Part shown: positions 17,011 through 24,337 of the stretch, piece after piece
How the letters are laid out: every line of letters starts with the position of its first letter
How positions within the stretch are numbered: the stretch's first letter is position 1
Source: JAAUUE01 sp943370025
Lineage (GTDB): Bacteria > Cyanobacteriota > Cyanobacteriia > Cyanobacteriales > JAAUUE01
Assembly: GCA_943370025.1 (NCBI GenBank)
Contig: CALRPI020000016.1
Coordinates: forward strand, 17,939-81,938
Reading direction: 5' to 3'
DNA length: 64,000 nucleotides
Program-made: the position numbers and the translations under genes
The notes under the pieces: model-generated
What the model saw: only the letters and a program-made list of their open reading frames with translations
Databases searched by the model: none
What the model was told of the DNA's origin: nothing

Positions 17011-17304
17011 ATGACCCCACAACTTGAAGCCGCAATCTCAGCTATCCAGCCACTTTCACCCCTAGAGCGGCAGCAATTGCTACAAATCCTGATTCAAGGT
17101 GAGGCATCTTCAACTTCTGGCACTAAGCTCAAGACCCTCAGTAACCAATTTCATCAAGGTAATACGCTCAAGCAGCTACTAGAGAACCAGACTCCCAAAA
17201 CTATTCATGCATTAGAAGACCTAGCTGCTGACTTCTGGCCAGAAGAAGACTCTATTGAAGATTTTCTTGTCTTCCTGCAACAACAGCGACAAGAAATGAT
17301 TTAA
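17011..17304 (+). CDS. VapB-type antitoxin-like protein
   Basis: A 97-aa, acidic, Gln- and Leu-rich protein (SPLERQQLLQILIQGE near the start; acidic C-terminus with FWPEEDSIEDFLVFLQQQRQ). Cyanobacterial proteins of this shape commonly precede PIN-domain toxins. The call rests mainly on context: 8 bp downstream lies the start of a PIN-domain toxin gene that is split by a repeat. If the toxin is dead, the antitoxin is an orphan remnant. Confidence 0.6.
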   Translation: MTPQLEAAISAIQPLSPLERQQLLQILIQGEASSTSGTKLKTLSNQFHQGNTLKQLLENQTPKTIHALEDLAADFWPEEDSIEDFLVFLQQQRQEMI

Positions 17305-17312
17305 ATTATCTT

Positions 17313-17813
17313 ATGAGTCTTTTGCTAATTGATACTGATATTGCCTCCTTTATCTTCAAGGGCAGCAGTTATAGTAAGTGCTATTCTAGTTAGGACGGGA
17401 ATGTTTTCGAGGGCGCGCTCCGCGCGCCCTCGAAAACGTCCTAATCAAAGCGGCGACCACTATATACTGAATCTTATCTCCCAATTTTGAGAGGTCATGA
17501 ATTGGCACTTTCTTTTATGACTGTAGCTGAACTTTTTCAATGGGCAATTCTTCGCCAGTGGGGCGATCGTCGCTTTGGACAACTGGAGCAGTATTTATTG
17601 GATTATCTGATTATTCCAATTGATCAGCCCCTGTGTCTAGAATGGGCGCAGATTAGAGCTAATCAGCAAAAAGTAGGACGGGTTATTTCACCTCAAGATG
17701 CTTGGATTGCGGCAACAGCGATACATTATGATTTACCATTGGTCACTCATAACGTCAAAGATTTTCGAGAAGTTCTTGATCTACGACTCATTACCTCTGC
17801 AACCCAAAACTGA
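17313..17813 (+). pseudogene. VapC-type PIN-domain toxin gene split by a palindromic element
   Basis: The first 20 codons encode MSLLLIDTDIASFIFKGSSY, a PIN-domain start with its metal Asp in LIDTDI. A 95-bp family C element then introduces in-frame stops at 17391 (TAG) and 17442 (TAA). After it the same frame resumes with YTESYLPILRGHE, LSFMTVAELFQWAI and SPQDAWIAATAIHYDLPLVT, carrying the remaining PIN acidic residues, to 17813. Removing 93 bp rejoins a normal-length toxin. A TTG at 17487 could start a shortened product lacking the N-terminal Asp, expected to be inactive. Confidence 0.88.
17370..17464. mobile_element. Palindromic MITE-like element, family C copy 1, inserted in vapC
   Basis: It starts TATAGTAAGTGCTATTCTAG and ends GGCGACCACTATA; the ends are imperfect inverted repeats. 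The centre is GTTTTCGAGGGCGCG / CGCGCCCTCGAAAAC. It is the same 95-bp length as copy 3 (49011-49105). The toxin frame continues TAT ACT GAA afterwards, which fits duplication of TA or TATA at insertion. Confidence 0.85.
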
Positions 17814-17857
17814 GTCTTGAGAGCGATCCCTACTGCTGTGAAACTTTATCTAGAAAT

Positions 17858-18670
17858 CTAAAACAGCAATTGTAGAAGCCCGACACCGATCGATCCTAGC
17901 GTGCTGAAGAAATCCCCCCCACCGCCACCGCCAGGGTTTAGTGCCGCTTCCATCCCTTGAATAAAGTTTTGTGAGGCTTGGATCCCCGCCGGATTTTGTT
18001 GATTGGTAAATAAACCCTTAGCAATCACCGCATCCTGAGCCGCACCTTGAACATCTCCCATGCGATAGCGAGAAACTGCTCGACCTAGGTAGGCTGGAGC
18101 GTATTCATTATTGATATTTAGAGCTTGATTGTAGAATTCGATCGCCCCGCGATAGTTTCCCTTGCCAGTTTCCCCTACTGCCCAAGCATAAAAATTATCT
18201 GGGGAACCGGCATAGTTGGGTACTCCCTGCGCTCCTTGGATAAAAGCCCCTTGGAGATTCACTCCCCGCAAGTCGGCATTGAAAAGAGTTGTATTCCGAA
18301 AATCTGCCCCGTCGACCCTCGCCCCCACCAGAATAGCTCCACTGAGGTTAGCCCCATTCAGATTCGCTCCACTCAGGTCTGCCCCTCGTAGGTCTGCCCC
18401 ATCTAAGTTAGCGCGACTGAGGTTTGCCCGACTGAGATTCGCCCCCGCCAGATTTACCCCCGCTAGGTTAGTCACAATCAGTCCGGCTCGGCTGAGGTTG
18501 CACTGGACACACTGCCGAGTGGCCAGAAGTTGACGAATATTTTCTAGCTGACTAGGAGGAGCAGTTTGGGCTGAGGCGCTAGCATAGTTCCCTGTTAGAG
18601 AGAAGGAACCCCAGCCAATAGTAGGCGCAAGAACTAACAGAGCAGTGGTGGCAAAAATAGTGGATTTCAT
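17858..18670 (-). CDS. Exported pentapeptide-repeat protein with TPR-like C-terminal part
   Basis: A 270-aa protein. An N-terminal signal peptide (MKSTIFATTALLVLAPTIGW) is followed at about residues 55-140 by pentapeptide repeats of the A(N/D)LSG type (NLSRANLSRANLDGADLRGA), which fold as a right-handed quadrilateral beta-helix. Residues about 165-240 (YRGAIEFYNQALNINNEYAP, YLGRAVSRYRMGDVQGA) look like tetratricopeptide-type helices, suggesting protein interaction. A Gly-rich tail with a hydrophobic end closes it. It is probably periplasmic or thylakoid-lumenal; the function is unknown. It stands alone. Confidence 0.82.
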   Translation of the reverse strand: MKSTIFATTALLVLAPTIGWGSFSLTGNYASASAQTAPPSQLENIRQLLATRQCVQCNLSRAGLIVTNLAGVNLAGANLSRANLSRANLDGADLRGADLSGANLNGANLSGAILVGARVDGADFRNTTLFNADLRGVNLQGAFIQGAQGVPNYAGSPDNFYAWAVGETGKGNYRGAIEFYNQALNINNEYAPAYLGRAVSRYRMGDVQGAAQDAVIAKGLFTNQQNPAGIQASQNFIQGMEAALNPGGGGGGDFFSTLGSIGVGLLQLLF

Positions 18671-18831
18671 ATTTATACAGGGAGCCTAATTAAGGTCTAA
18701 CTAACTCAAGGCAAACCTACCAGATATTTAGCTGGTGTTGGTCTATCAGGGAGCAAGATTTTGCCCCTATATTAACGAAGTATACTGAATACCTGCCATT
18801 CCTTTCTATACACATCTTTATCATTTATCAA

Positions 18832-18931
18832 TAGGATTTACGCACTGCTCACGAATTATCGAGAGTTGTGGACTTTTTTGTGGGCTGCGACTACGCTCAG
18901 CCCGCAAAAAAGTCTAAATGCGTAAATCCTA
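18832..18931. repeat. Palindromic element, family B copy 3
   Basis: TAGGATTTACGCACTGC at the left and GCGTAAATCCTA at the right are inverted ends. The internal hairpin is GACTTTTTTGTGGGCTGCGA / GCTCAGCCCGCAAAAAAGTC. The left end TAGGATTTACGC pairs with GCGTAAATCCTA: both arms changed G-to-A/C-to-T relative to the AGGACTTACGC form, a compensated change. Confidence 0.78.
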
Positions 18932-19223
18932 GCCAATTTTCCTTGTCAACAAAGGATATAAAACTATATCTCCATATATCCTGTTTGATATTCCCCCCAA
19001 AATTCTGACAATAATGACAATAAAGGGATGCCAATCAAATATAGTTGTCTAGCCAAAAGCCTCTTGTAGCAAAGATTACAGGGCTAATGATGATTGCACA
19101 TATAACACTTCCGTATACAAACATTTAAGGTTTCCAAATATGATGAATGCGTTAAAGTCAACACAGCACAAAAATTCATGCCTAGTGTATATTGAGATAT
19201 ATTAGGGTAAGTCAAAAAAATTC

Positions 19224-19240
19224 TTGTGAAATCTTCACAA
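19224..19240. promoter_or_regulatory. Candidate operator palindrome
   Basis: TTGTGAA-ATC-TTCACAA is a perfect 7-3-7 palindrome 135 bp upstream of the next gene. It resembles a cyclic-AMP-receptor-type site but with one base fewer between half-sites (TGTGA-N5-TCACA), so assignment to a CRP protein is uncertain. Confidence 0.35.
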
Positions 19241-19375
19241 AGAAGCTATTCCTTTCCCTATTTCTTCACTTTCTTCGTCTAAACTAAAAATCATAGAAAG
19301 CATCTGGACAAGGGCAACGTTATTCTTCTTGTTTAGAAACTTAAATTACTGAATCAACTCAATTCCGGAAAAACA

Positions 19376-19726
19376 ATGGCTAACTTGACTCAAGAACTAA
19401 TCCAAAATATTGATAGCGCCCTTTATCTCTGGGAAGCAATCACTCTTAAGGAGTTGATCGAGTTTTATCCCATTGAGAAGATGGCTGAAGTTTACACTTA
19501 TCTCCAAATTGCCTGCAATAGCCCTGCCCACGAAATAGGACTAGAGGAAGAAACAATCGTCATCAAAGATAATGGCTCGGAGCAATTATTCGAAGTCACG
19601 ATGCAAAAAATCACCTTTTATCGTCCGGAAGCTAATCTAGCTAGTATTGCCAAGAAATCGGGACAGCATATTGAATTTTCCAATGTATCGAAGCTCAAGA
19701 TTAGACAGATTAGCTTAGTTGCCTAG
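19376..19726 (+). CDS. Conserved-looking hypothetical protein, 116 aa
   Basis: No family recognised. The protein has an alpha-helical N-terminal half (LIQNIDSALYLWEAITLKEL, EKMAEVYTYLQIACN) and a more beta-rich C-terminal half (EETIVIKDNGSEQLFEV, ITFYRPEANLASI). There is no signal peptide or membrane segment. Codon use looks ordinary for the window, and the long upstream region carries an operator-like palindrome. It is probably cytoplasmic. The frame is credible because it ends cleanly and there is no competing frame of similar length. Confidence 0.65.
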   Translation: MANLTQELIQNIDSALYLWEAITLKELIEFYPIEKMAEVYTYLQIACNSPAHEIGLEEETIVIKDNGSEQLFEVTMQKITFYRPEANLASIAKKSGQHIEFSNVSKLKIRQISLVA

Positions 19727-19898
19727 TTCTGTTACTGGGCGGTTTTGGTAGTGTTGCAAGGTCATGATTTGGGTAATGGGGTTTGGGGTGCTTCGCGCCC
19801 TAAGCCCCATCGTCATGCATGGCTACCCGATTTCTATGGAAATACGGTATATTTTCCGTAGTATAGCCGTGATAAAACAAGACAATCTTCTAGATAGT

Positions 19899-20534
19899 AT
19901 GCTCAATAGCCATAGAATTGCTTGCCGATCGCCTCTGATGTTCCTGATAGCTGTAGCTAGCAGTTTGGTGGTAAACCCCAGCTATGCCCAAGGGGATCTG
20001 AATGCTCAACTACGGTCAGCAGTATGTAGTCAAGACTGGGGAGGAGCGATCGCCATAGTCGATCGAATGCGTCCCCTCGTCCCTAGTAATAGCCCTAGCC
20101 AAGGGCAGCTATCAACCTATCGTCAACAACTCGAAAACCTCCTCCGGGTCAATCTCCGCTTGAATAACTGGGGCTGTACCGCTGGTCAAGCCATTCCAGC
20201 TCTGCCCAGCAATCTCAACTCTCAAGAAAATCCTTTGCCCTCCCGCCCTAGTTCAGTTAATCCTCCCCCCAGTATTAGTGCTGCCCAAAACTTTTGGGAA
20301 GGCTTCTTGGATATTGCCGATGCTGAAACCGCCAGAGTTGGACAGGCTTTGGGGCAAGAACGTCTCCGCCAGTATGCCGCCAGTGTGTGTAATACCCTCC
20401 AACAGGGGGGCAGGATTCGGGATGTACCAGCGATCGCCACAGGAAATATCCCCACACCTCCAGATTTTCAAGAAACCCTCCAAGAAGCTAGTGTGAGTGC
20501 CTACTGTCCCGCCTATATTACAAAGATTGAATAG
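19899..20534 (+). CDS. Exported hypothetical protein, about 211 aa
   Basis: I start at ATG 19899, which gives a clear signal peptide (CRSPLMFLIAVASSLVVNPSY, cleavage near YAQ); the frame stays open back to 19764 without a better start. The mature protein has a helical region (LRSAVCSQDWGGAIAIVDRM) with two Cys, a Pro/Ser-rich linker (NPLPSRPSSVNPPPS), and a C-terminal helical part with two more Cys (AASVCNTLQQ, SAYCPAY). The family was not recognised. The position 156 bp upstream of ndhA on the same strand may be chance. Confidence 0.65.
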   Translation: MLNSHRIACRSPLMFLIAVASSLVVNPSYAQGDLNAQLRSAVCSQDWGGAIAIVDRMRPLVPSNSPSQGQLSTYRQQLENLLRVNLRLNNWGCTAGQAIPALPSNLNSQENPLPSRPSSVNPPPSISAAQNFWEGFLDIADAETARVGQALGQERLRQYAASVCNTLQQGGRIRDVPAIATGNIPTPPDFQETLQEASVSAYCPAYITKIE

Positions 20535-20690
20535 ATCATCATCAAGAAGAACTGGAGTAAACCATAAGCATAATTTCTTGTCGCCTTGTAGAGACTCAGG
20601 CACCACGGGGCTATACTATACTAGTGAAGTTTTGAAAACCTTCCATAACCCTTTAAAACTCTGCCTCAGTAATTACTTGGACTGGCACAC

Positions 20691-21809
20691 ATGAATTCAG
20701 GAATAGACCTGCAAGGAACCTTTATAAGTTTTATCACCGACCTTGGTGTACCCCCCGGTGCGGCTAAGGCTCTGTGGCTTCCCCTGCCAATGGCATTGAT
20801 TCTCTTAGGAGCAGCCACTGGTTTATTGATTGCTGTGTGGCTGGAGCGGAAAATCTCTGCTGCCGCCCAACAACGGATTGGTCCAGAATACGTCGGTCCT
20901 TTAGGAATCCTCCAGCCCGCTGCTGATGGATTGAAACTGTTATTTAAAGAAGATATTGTCCCCGGCAAATCTGATCCTTGGTTATTTACCCTAGGTCCCA
21001 TTATTGTCTTATTGCCCGTATTTATTTCCTTTGTCATTGTTCCCTTTGGGGAAAATATGTTGATTACAGACCTAGGAACAGGGGTATTTCTGTGGATCGC
21101 TCTTTCTAGCATTGTGCCGATCGGCTTGTTGATGTCTGGTTATTCTTCTAATAATAAGTACTCTTTAATTGGTGGTTTGAGAGCGGCTGCCCAATCGATT
21201 AGTTATGAAATTCCCTTGGCTCTAGCAGTGCTGGCCATCGTAATGATGTCGAATAGCCTGAGTACGATCGATATTGTCCAGCAACAATCGGGCTACGGCA
21301 TCTTGGGTTGGAATATCTGGCGACAACCTGTGGGATTCTTGATTTTTTGGATTGCAGCTCTAGCAGAATGTGAACGTCTCCCCTTTGACCTCCCGGAAGC
21401 TGAAGAAGAACTAGTTGCTGGTTACCAAACAGAATATTCTGGCATGAAGTTCGCCCTGTTCTACATTGGCTCCTACGTCAACCTCAACCTCTCTGCCCTC
21501 TTGGTCGCAGTCCTCTACTTAGGTGGCTGGGAATCCCCCATCCCTCTAGAGAATCTGGGAGCATGGTTGGGTGTGGCTCAAGATACCCCTTGGTTGCAGG
21601 TGATTACCGCTGCCCTAGGGATTGGTATGACGTTGCTGAAGGCATACTTCTTGCTATTTATCGCTGTTTTGCTACGTTGGACTGTGCCACGGGTGAGGAT
21701 TGACCAACTCCTAAATTTGGGTTGGAAGTTCCTCTTGCCGGTTGCGCTGCTCAATCTTTTATTGACAGCCGCCCTGAAACTAACTTTCCCCTTTGCCTTT
21801 GGTGGGTAA
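20691..21809 (+). CDS. ndhA: NAD(P)H-quinone oxidoreductase subunit 1 (NDH-1 subunit H)
   Basis: A membrane subunit of the cyanobacterial NDH-1 complex that, with NdhH/K/I, forms the quinone-binding chamber; it serves respiration and cyclic electron flow in thylakoids. At 372 aa it matches NdhA. Diagnostic stretches are ERKISAAAQQRIGPEYVGPL, GLKLLFKEDIVPG, and the conserved FWIAALAECERLPFDLPEAE then EELVAGYQTEYSGMKFALF. The gene order ndhA-ndhI-ndhG-ndhE that follows is the standard cyanobacterial operon. A heptanucleotide repeat tract separates it from ndhI. Confidence 0.98.
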   Translation: MNSGIDLQGTFISFITDLGVPPGAAKALWLPLPMALILLGAATGLLIAVWLERKISAAAQQRIGPEYVGPLGILQPAADGLKLLFKEDIVPGKSDPWLFTLGPIIVLLPVFISFVIVPFGENMLITDLGTGVFLWIALSSIVPIGLLMSGYSSNNKYSLIGGLRAAAQSISYEIPLALAVLAIVMMSNSLSTIDIVQQQSGYGILGWNIWRQPVGFLIFWIAALAECERLPFDLPEAEEELVAGYQTEYSGMKFALFYIGSYVNLNLSALLVAVLYLGGWESPIPLENLGAWLGVAQDTPWLQVITAALGIGMTLLKAYFLLFIAVLLRWTVPRVRIDQLLNLGWKFLLPVALLNLLLTAALKLTFPFAFGG

Positions 21810-21811
21810 CT

Positions 21812-21888
21812 ACAGTTATCAGTAAACAGTAAGCAGTAAACATCAAAAGTTTATAACTGGTAACTGATAACTGATAACTGATAACTGA
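21812..21888. repeat. Heptanucleotide tandem repeats between ndhA and ndhI
   Basis: CAGTTATCAGTAAACAGTAA on the left faces GATAACTGATAACTGATAAC on the right. Both are 7-bp-period tracts, and CAGTTATCAGT is the reverse complement of ACTGATAACTG, so the tract can fold. This matches the short tandemly repeated repetitive (STRR) class known in cyanobacteria. A related tract is at 36764-36828. Confidence 0.85.
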
Positions 21889-21921
21889 ATTTGTTGATCG
21901 CAAATTAAAGAGAAAAAACCT

Positions 21922-22506
21922 ATGCTGAAATTCCTCAAACAAGTAGGCGACTACGCTAAAGAAACTGTCCAAGCGGCAAAGTTTATTGGACAGGGCTTGG
22001 GGGTCACCTTTGACCACATGAGCCGCCGTCCTGTGACTGTCCAGTATCCCTACGAAAAAATAATTCCCTCCGAACGCTACCGGGGACGGATTCATTTTGA
22101 ATTTGATAAATGTATTTCCTGTGAGGTTTGTGTCCGGGTCTGCCCGATCAACCTGCCCGTAGTGGATTATGAGTTTGACAAAGCTAGTAAAAAGAAAAAG
22201 CTCAACAGCTACAGTATTGACTTTGGGGTCTGCATTTTCTGTGGTAACTGTGTGGAATATTGCCCAACTAACTGTATTTCCATGACCGAGGAGTATGAAC
22301 TGGCAAGTTACGATCGCCATGAACTCAACTACGATAACGTAGCCCTAGGCCGCTTACCCTACAAGGTTACCGATGACCCCATGGTAACTCCCCTCCGGGA
22401 ATTGGCTTACCTGCCTCAAGGAGTCTTGGATCCCCATGACTTACCACCTGGTTCCCAACGTCCCGGCAAGCGCCCAGAGGATTTGGTTAAAGAAGCTACC
22501 AAGTAA
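21922..22506 (+). CDS. ndhI: NAD(P)H-quinone oxidoreductase subunit I (two 4Fe-4S ferredoxin-type)
   Basis: The peripheral-arm iron-sulfur subunit that passes electrons to the quinone site, 194 aa. Two 4Fe-4S motifs are visible: CISCEVCVRVCP and CIFCGNCVEYCP, separated by the usual spacer. The N-terminal helix (LKQVGDYAKETVQAAKFIGQ) and the RYRGRIHFEFDKC lead-in are standard for NdhI. It lies within ndhAIGE. Confidence 0.98.
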   Translation: MLKFLKQVGDYAKETVQAAKFIGQGLGVTFDHMSRRPVTVQYPYEKIIPSERYRGRIHFEFDKCISCEVCVRVCPINLPVVDYEFDKASKKKKLNSYSIDFGVCIFCGNCVEYCPTNCISMTEEYELASYDRHELNYDNVALGRLPYKVTDDPMVTPLRELAYLPQGVLDPHDLPPGSQRPGKRPEDLVKEATK

Positions 22507-22639
22507 TTTTGCCGGTGAAAGCAATGATGCTCCCTGGTGATAACGGGAAGATTCTTGCAGAAATACAGCAGGTGTGGGTAGCTGTCGCCACCCACAGCCA
22601 AACAATGAAGATCAAGATAAAACAAGAAAGGATAAAACA

Positions 22640-23248
22640 GTGAACTTAGCAGAAGGTGTACAGGTTGTTAGTTTTGGGATTTTGGCAATCATGATGATTG
22701 TGGCTGCCCTTGGAGTAGTCCTCCTCAATAATATCGTTTACTCCGCATTCCTGTTAGGGGGAGTGTTCATGAGCATTTCTGGGCTATACATCTTGCTCAA
22801 TGCTGATTTTGTTGCTGCTGCCCAAATTTTGATCTATGTAGGAGCAATTAATGTGTTAATTCTCTTTGCGATCATGCTGGTCAACAAGCAAGAAAACTAT
22901 GCTCCAGTGGCAAACCGTTGGCTACGTAGTTTAGCAGCGGGTTTGGTCTGTTTGGGAGTATTTGCTTTGTTAGGAACGATGGTAGTTGCGACAGATTGGC
23001 AAGTTCCGACTAATACCCCTGTACAAACTTTAAGTTCTGTGATCAAGATTGGGGAACACTTTTTCTCTGATTTTCTTTTGCCTTTTGAATTGGCTTCGGT
23101 GCTGTTGCTGATGGCAATGGTGGGGGCGATCGTCCTTGCTCGTCGAGATTTCTTGCCTGATGATCTGAGTCTAACTAATCAGACCACTAGCTTTACCCTG
23201 CCAGAGAAATCGAAGGAACTCGCAGCTTTAGGCAGTAAGAAAGATTAA
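22640..23248 (+). CDS. ndhG: NAD(P)H-quinone oxidoreductase subunit 6 (NDH-1 subunit J)
   Basis: A membrane subunit of NDH-1, 202 aa. I chose the GTG at 22640 (MNLAEGVQVVSFG), which matches the family N-terminus and has AAAGGA just upstream; the frame is open to 22574 but that portion contains a repeat-like hairpin. Five hydrophobic segments are visible, with IVYSAFLLGGVFMSISGLYI and LIYVGAINVLILFAIMLVNK as conserved parts. In the 133-bp gap after ndhI, GTGTGGGTAGC / GCCACCCACAG resembles the family D hairpin. Confidence 0.95.
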   Translation: MNLAEGVQVVSFGILAIMMIVAALGVVLLNNIVYSAFLLGGVFMSISGLYILLNADFVAAAQILIYVGAINVLILFAIMLVNKQENYAPVANRWLRSLAAGLVCLGVFALLGTMVVATDWQVPTNTPVQTLSSVIKIGEHFFSDFLLPFELASVLLLMAMVGAIVLARRDFLPDDLSLTNQTTSFTLPEKSKELAALGSKKD

Positions 23249-23276
23249 AACATTAATAATTATAAGGAATTGAACT

Positions 23277-23585
23277 ATGCTGCAACTACAATATTTTCTC
23301 CTGCTAGGGGCTGCCCTGTTTTGTATTGGTATCTACGGTTTAGTCACTAGCCGGAATGCAGTTCGGGTACTAATGTCGATCGAGCTACTTTTGAATGCAG
23401 TGAATCTCAATCTAATGGGTTTTTCTAATTTCCTCGACCCAGTAGAAATTAAGGGGCAGGTTTTTACGGTATTTGTAATTACGATCGCCGCTGCCGAAGC
23501 AGCCGTAGGCTTGGCAATTATCCTCTCAATTTATCGCAACCGAGACACAGTAGACATGGAGCAATTTAATCTCTTGAAGTGGTAG
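23277..23585 (+). CDS. ndhE: NAD(P)H-quinone oxidoreductase subunit 4L (NDH-1 subunit K)
   Basis: A small antiporter-like membrane subunit of NDH-1, 102 aa, the usual length. Three hydrophobic helices are visible, with the conserved LMSIELLLNAVNLNL carrying the membrane glutamate and ITIAAAEAAVGLAIILSIYR carrying the second. It follows ndhG by 28 bp and ends the ndhAIGE operon. Confidence 0.97.
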   Translation: MLQLQYFLLLGAALFCIGIYGLVTSRNAVRVLMSIELLLNAVNLNLMGFSNFLDPVEIKGQVFTVFVITIAAAEAAVGLAIILSIYRNRDTVDMEQFNLLKW

Positions 23586-23639
23586 TGATGTAATATATGA
23601 GCGGGAAAATGACTGAACAAGCAAATAATCGAATAATCC

Positions 23640-23825
23640 TTGATCGAAAAACTGGGCGATCTCAAATACAGCTATCGTTCATACATCTCTGATCGTGCCA
23701 CGCTAGAGCAAAACCTACGCAAAAAGTTTGAATCAGTGGCAAAACTGATAAATGAAGCCGAAGTCAAGTTAGTTCTATGCGGGACACAAAAAAATACATG
23801 TCTCTCCCCTATAACCCTGCCCTAA
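23640..23825 (+). pseudogene. Remnant of a type I restriction enzyme R-subunit gene
   Basis: The frame from 23640 reads LIEKLGDLKYSYR and SDRATLEQNLRKKFE, which I recognise as the segment near the N-terminus of HsdR-type proteins. Only about 45 such residues are present, with a stop just upstream (23634) and the DUF559 gene starting at 23777. I read it as debris of a lost restriction gene; no HsdM or HsdS is nearby. Confidence 0.5.
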
Positions 23826-24190
23826 AAGAACGAGCGAGGGCATTGCGGCGTGCCGGAAATTTGGCTGAGGTTTTGCTCTGGAATCAACTCAAAAGGAAAC
23901 AGTTTTTGGGGCTAGATTTCGATCGCCAAAAAATCATCGGCAACTATATTGTTGATTTTTATTGTGCTGAAAAATCGGTGGTGATTGAGGTTGATGGTAG
24001 TAGTCATGATCATAAGGTGGAATATGATGCACTGCGGGATGCTTTTTTGATGGGGTTGGATTTGACTGTTATTCATCTGCGGGATAGCGAGGTGAAAAAC
24101 AATATATCTGGTGTTATAGATTTCCTGCGAGGTCATCCAGCTTTGACCACCCCGTCCCTTCGGGACACCCCTCCAGAGGAGGGGAATTAA
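23777..24190 (+). CDS. DUF559 endonuclease-domain protein
   Basis: A 137-aa member of the DUF559 (Vsr-like, PD-(D/E)xK fold) family. Signature segments: SLPYNPALKERARALRRAGN, AEVLLWNQLKRKQFLGLDFD, then IVDFYCAEKSVVIEVDG with the catalytic D...E-V-D pattern, and DAFLMGLDLTVIHLRDSEV. An ATG at 23798 is an alternative start. The last roughly 15 residues (TTPSLRDTPPEEGN) come from the left arm of an intergenic inverted repeat, so the natural C-terminus was probably replaced. Such genes are common, mobile and of unclear role in cyanobacteria. Confidence 0.85.
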   Translation: MRDTKKYMSLPYNPALKERARALRRAGNLAEVLLWNQLKRKQFLGLDFDRQKIIGNYIVDFYCAEKSVVIEVDGSSHDHKVEYDALRDAFLMGLDLTVIHLRDSEVKNNISGVIDFLRGHPALTTPSLRDTPPEEGN

Positions 24191-24250
24191 AAGTCCTGCA
24201 TTCATTCCCCTCCTCTGGAGGGGTGGCAGGCGCAGCCTGACGGGGTGGTA
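24146..24250. repeat. Large inverted repeat forming the tail of the DUF559 gene
   Basis: CCACCCCGTC followed by CACCCCTCCAGAGGAGGGGAA (left arm, to 24185) is mirrored by TTCCCCTCCTCTGGAGGGG (from 24203) and GACGGGGTGG (to about 24248). A short spacer separates the arms. It could terminate transcription from ndhE/DUF559 and from miaB on the other strand. Confidence 0.75.
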
Positions 24251-24337
24251 TCTAAGTCGCGTGTCAGGGGTGAGTTATGAGTGTGCCTAATTTGCGATTT
24301 CTAACGAGTTTCATCAAAGGTTCTCTAGGATGAGTTC

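Larger units (their letters stand above)
18671..19375. other. Intergenic region between divergent genes
   Basis: About 700 bp. It contains a family B palindrome (18832-18931) and a small operator-like palindrome (19224-19240). The rest is AT-rich with no coding signal that I can see; it should hold the promoters of the two divergent genes. Confidence 0.5.

Noticed and set aside
17487..17813. Independent short gene starting at TTG 17487
   Set aside because: Its frame is simply the C-terminal continuation of the split PIN toxin gene, and lacks the N-terminal catalytic Asp.
20666..21112. Minus-strand frame of 148 codons
   Set aside because: Antisense shadow of ndhA, with no signature or ribosome site.
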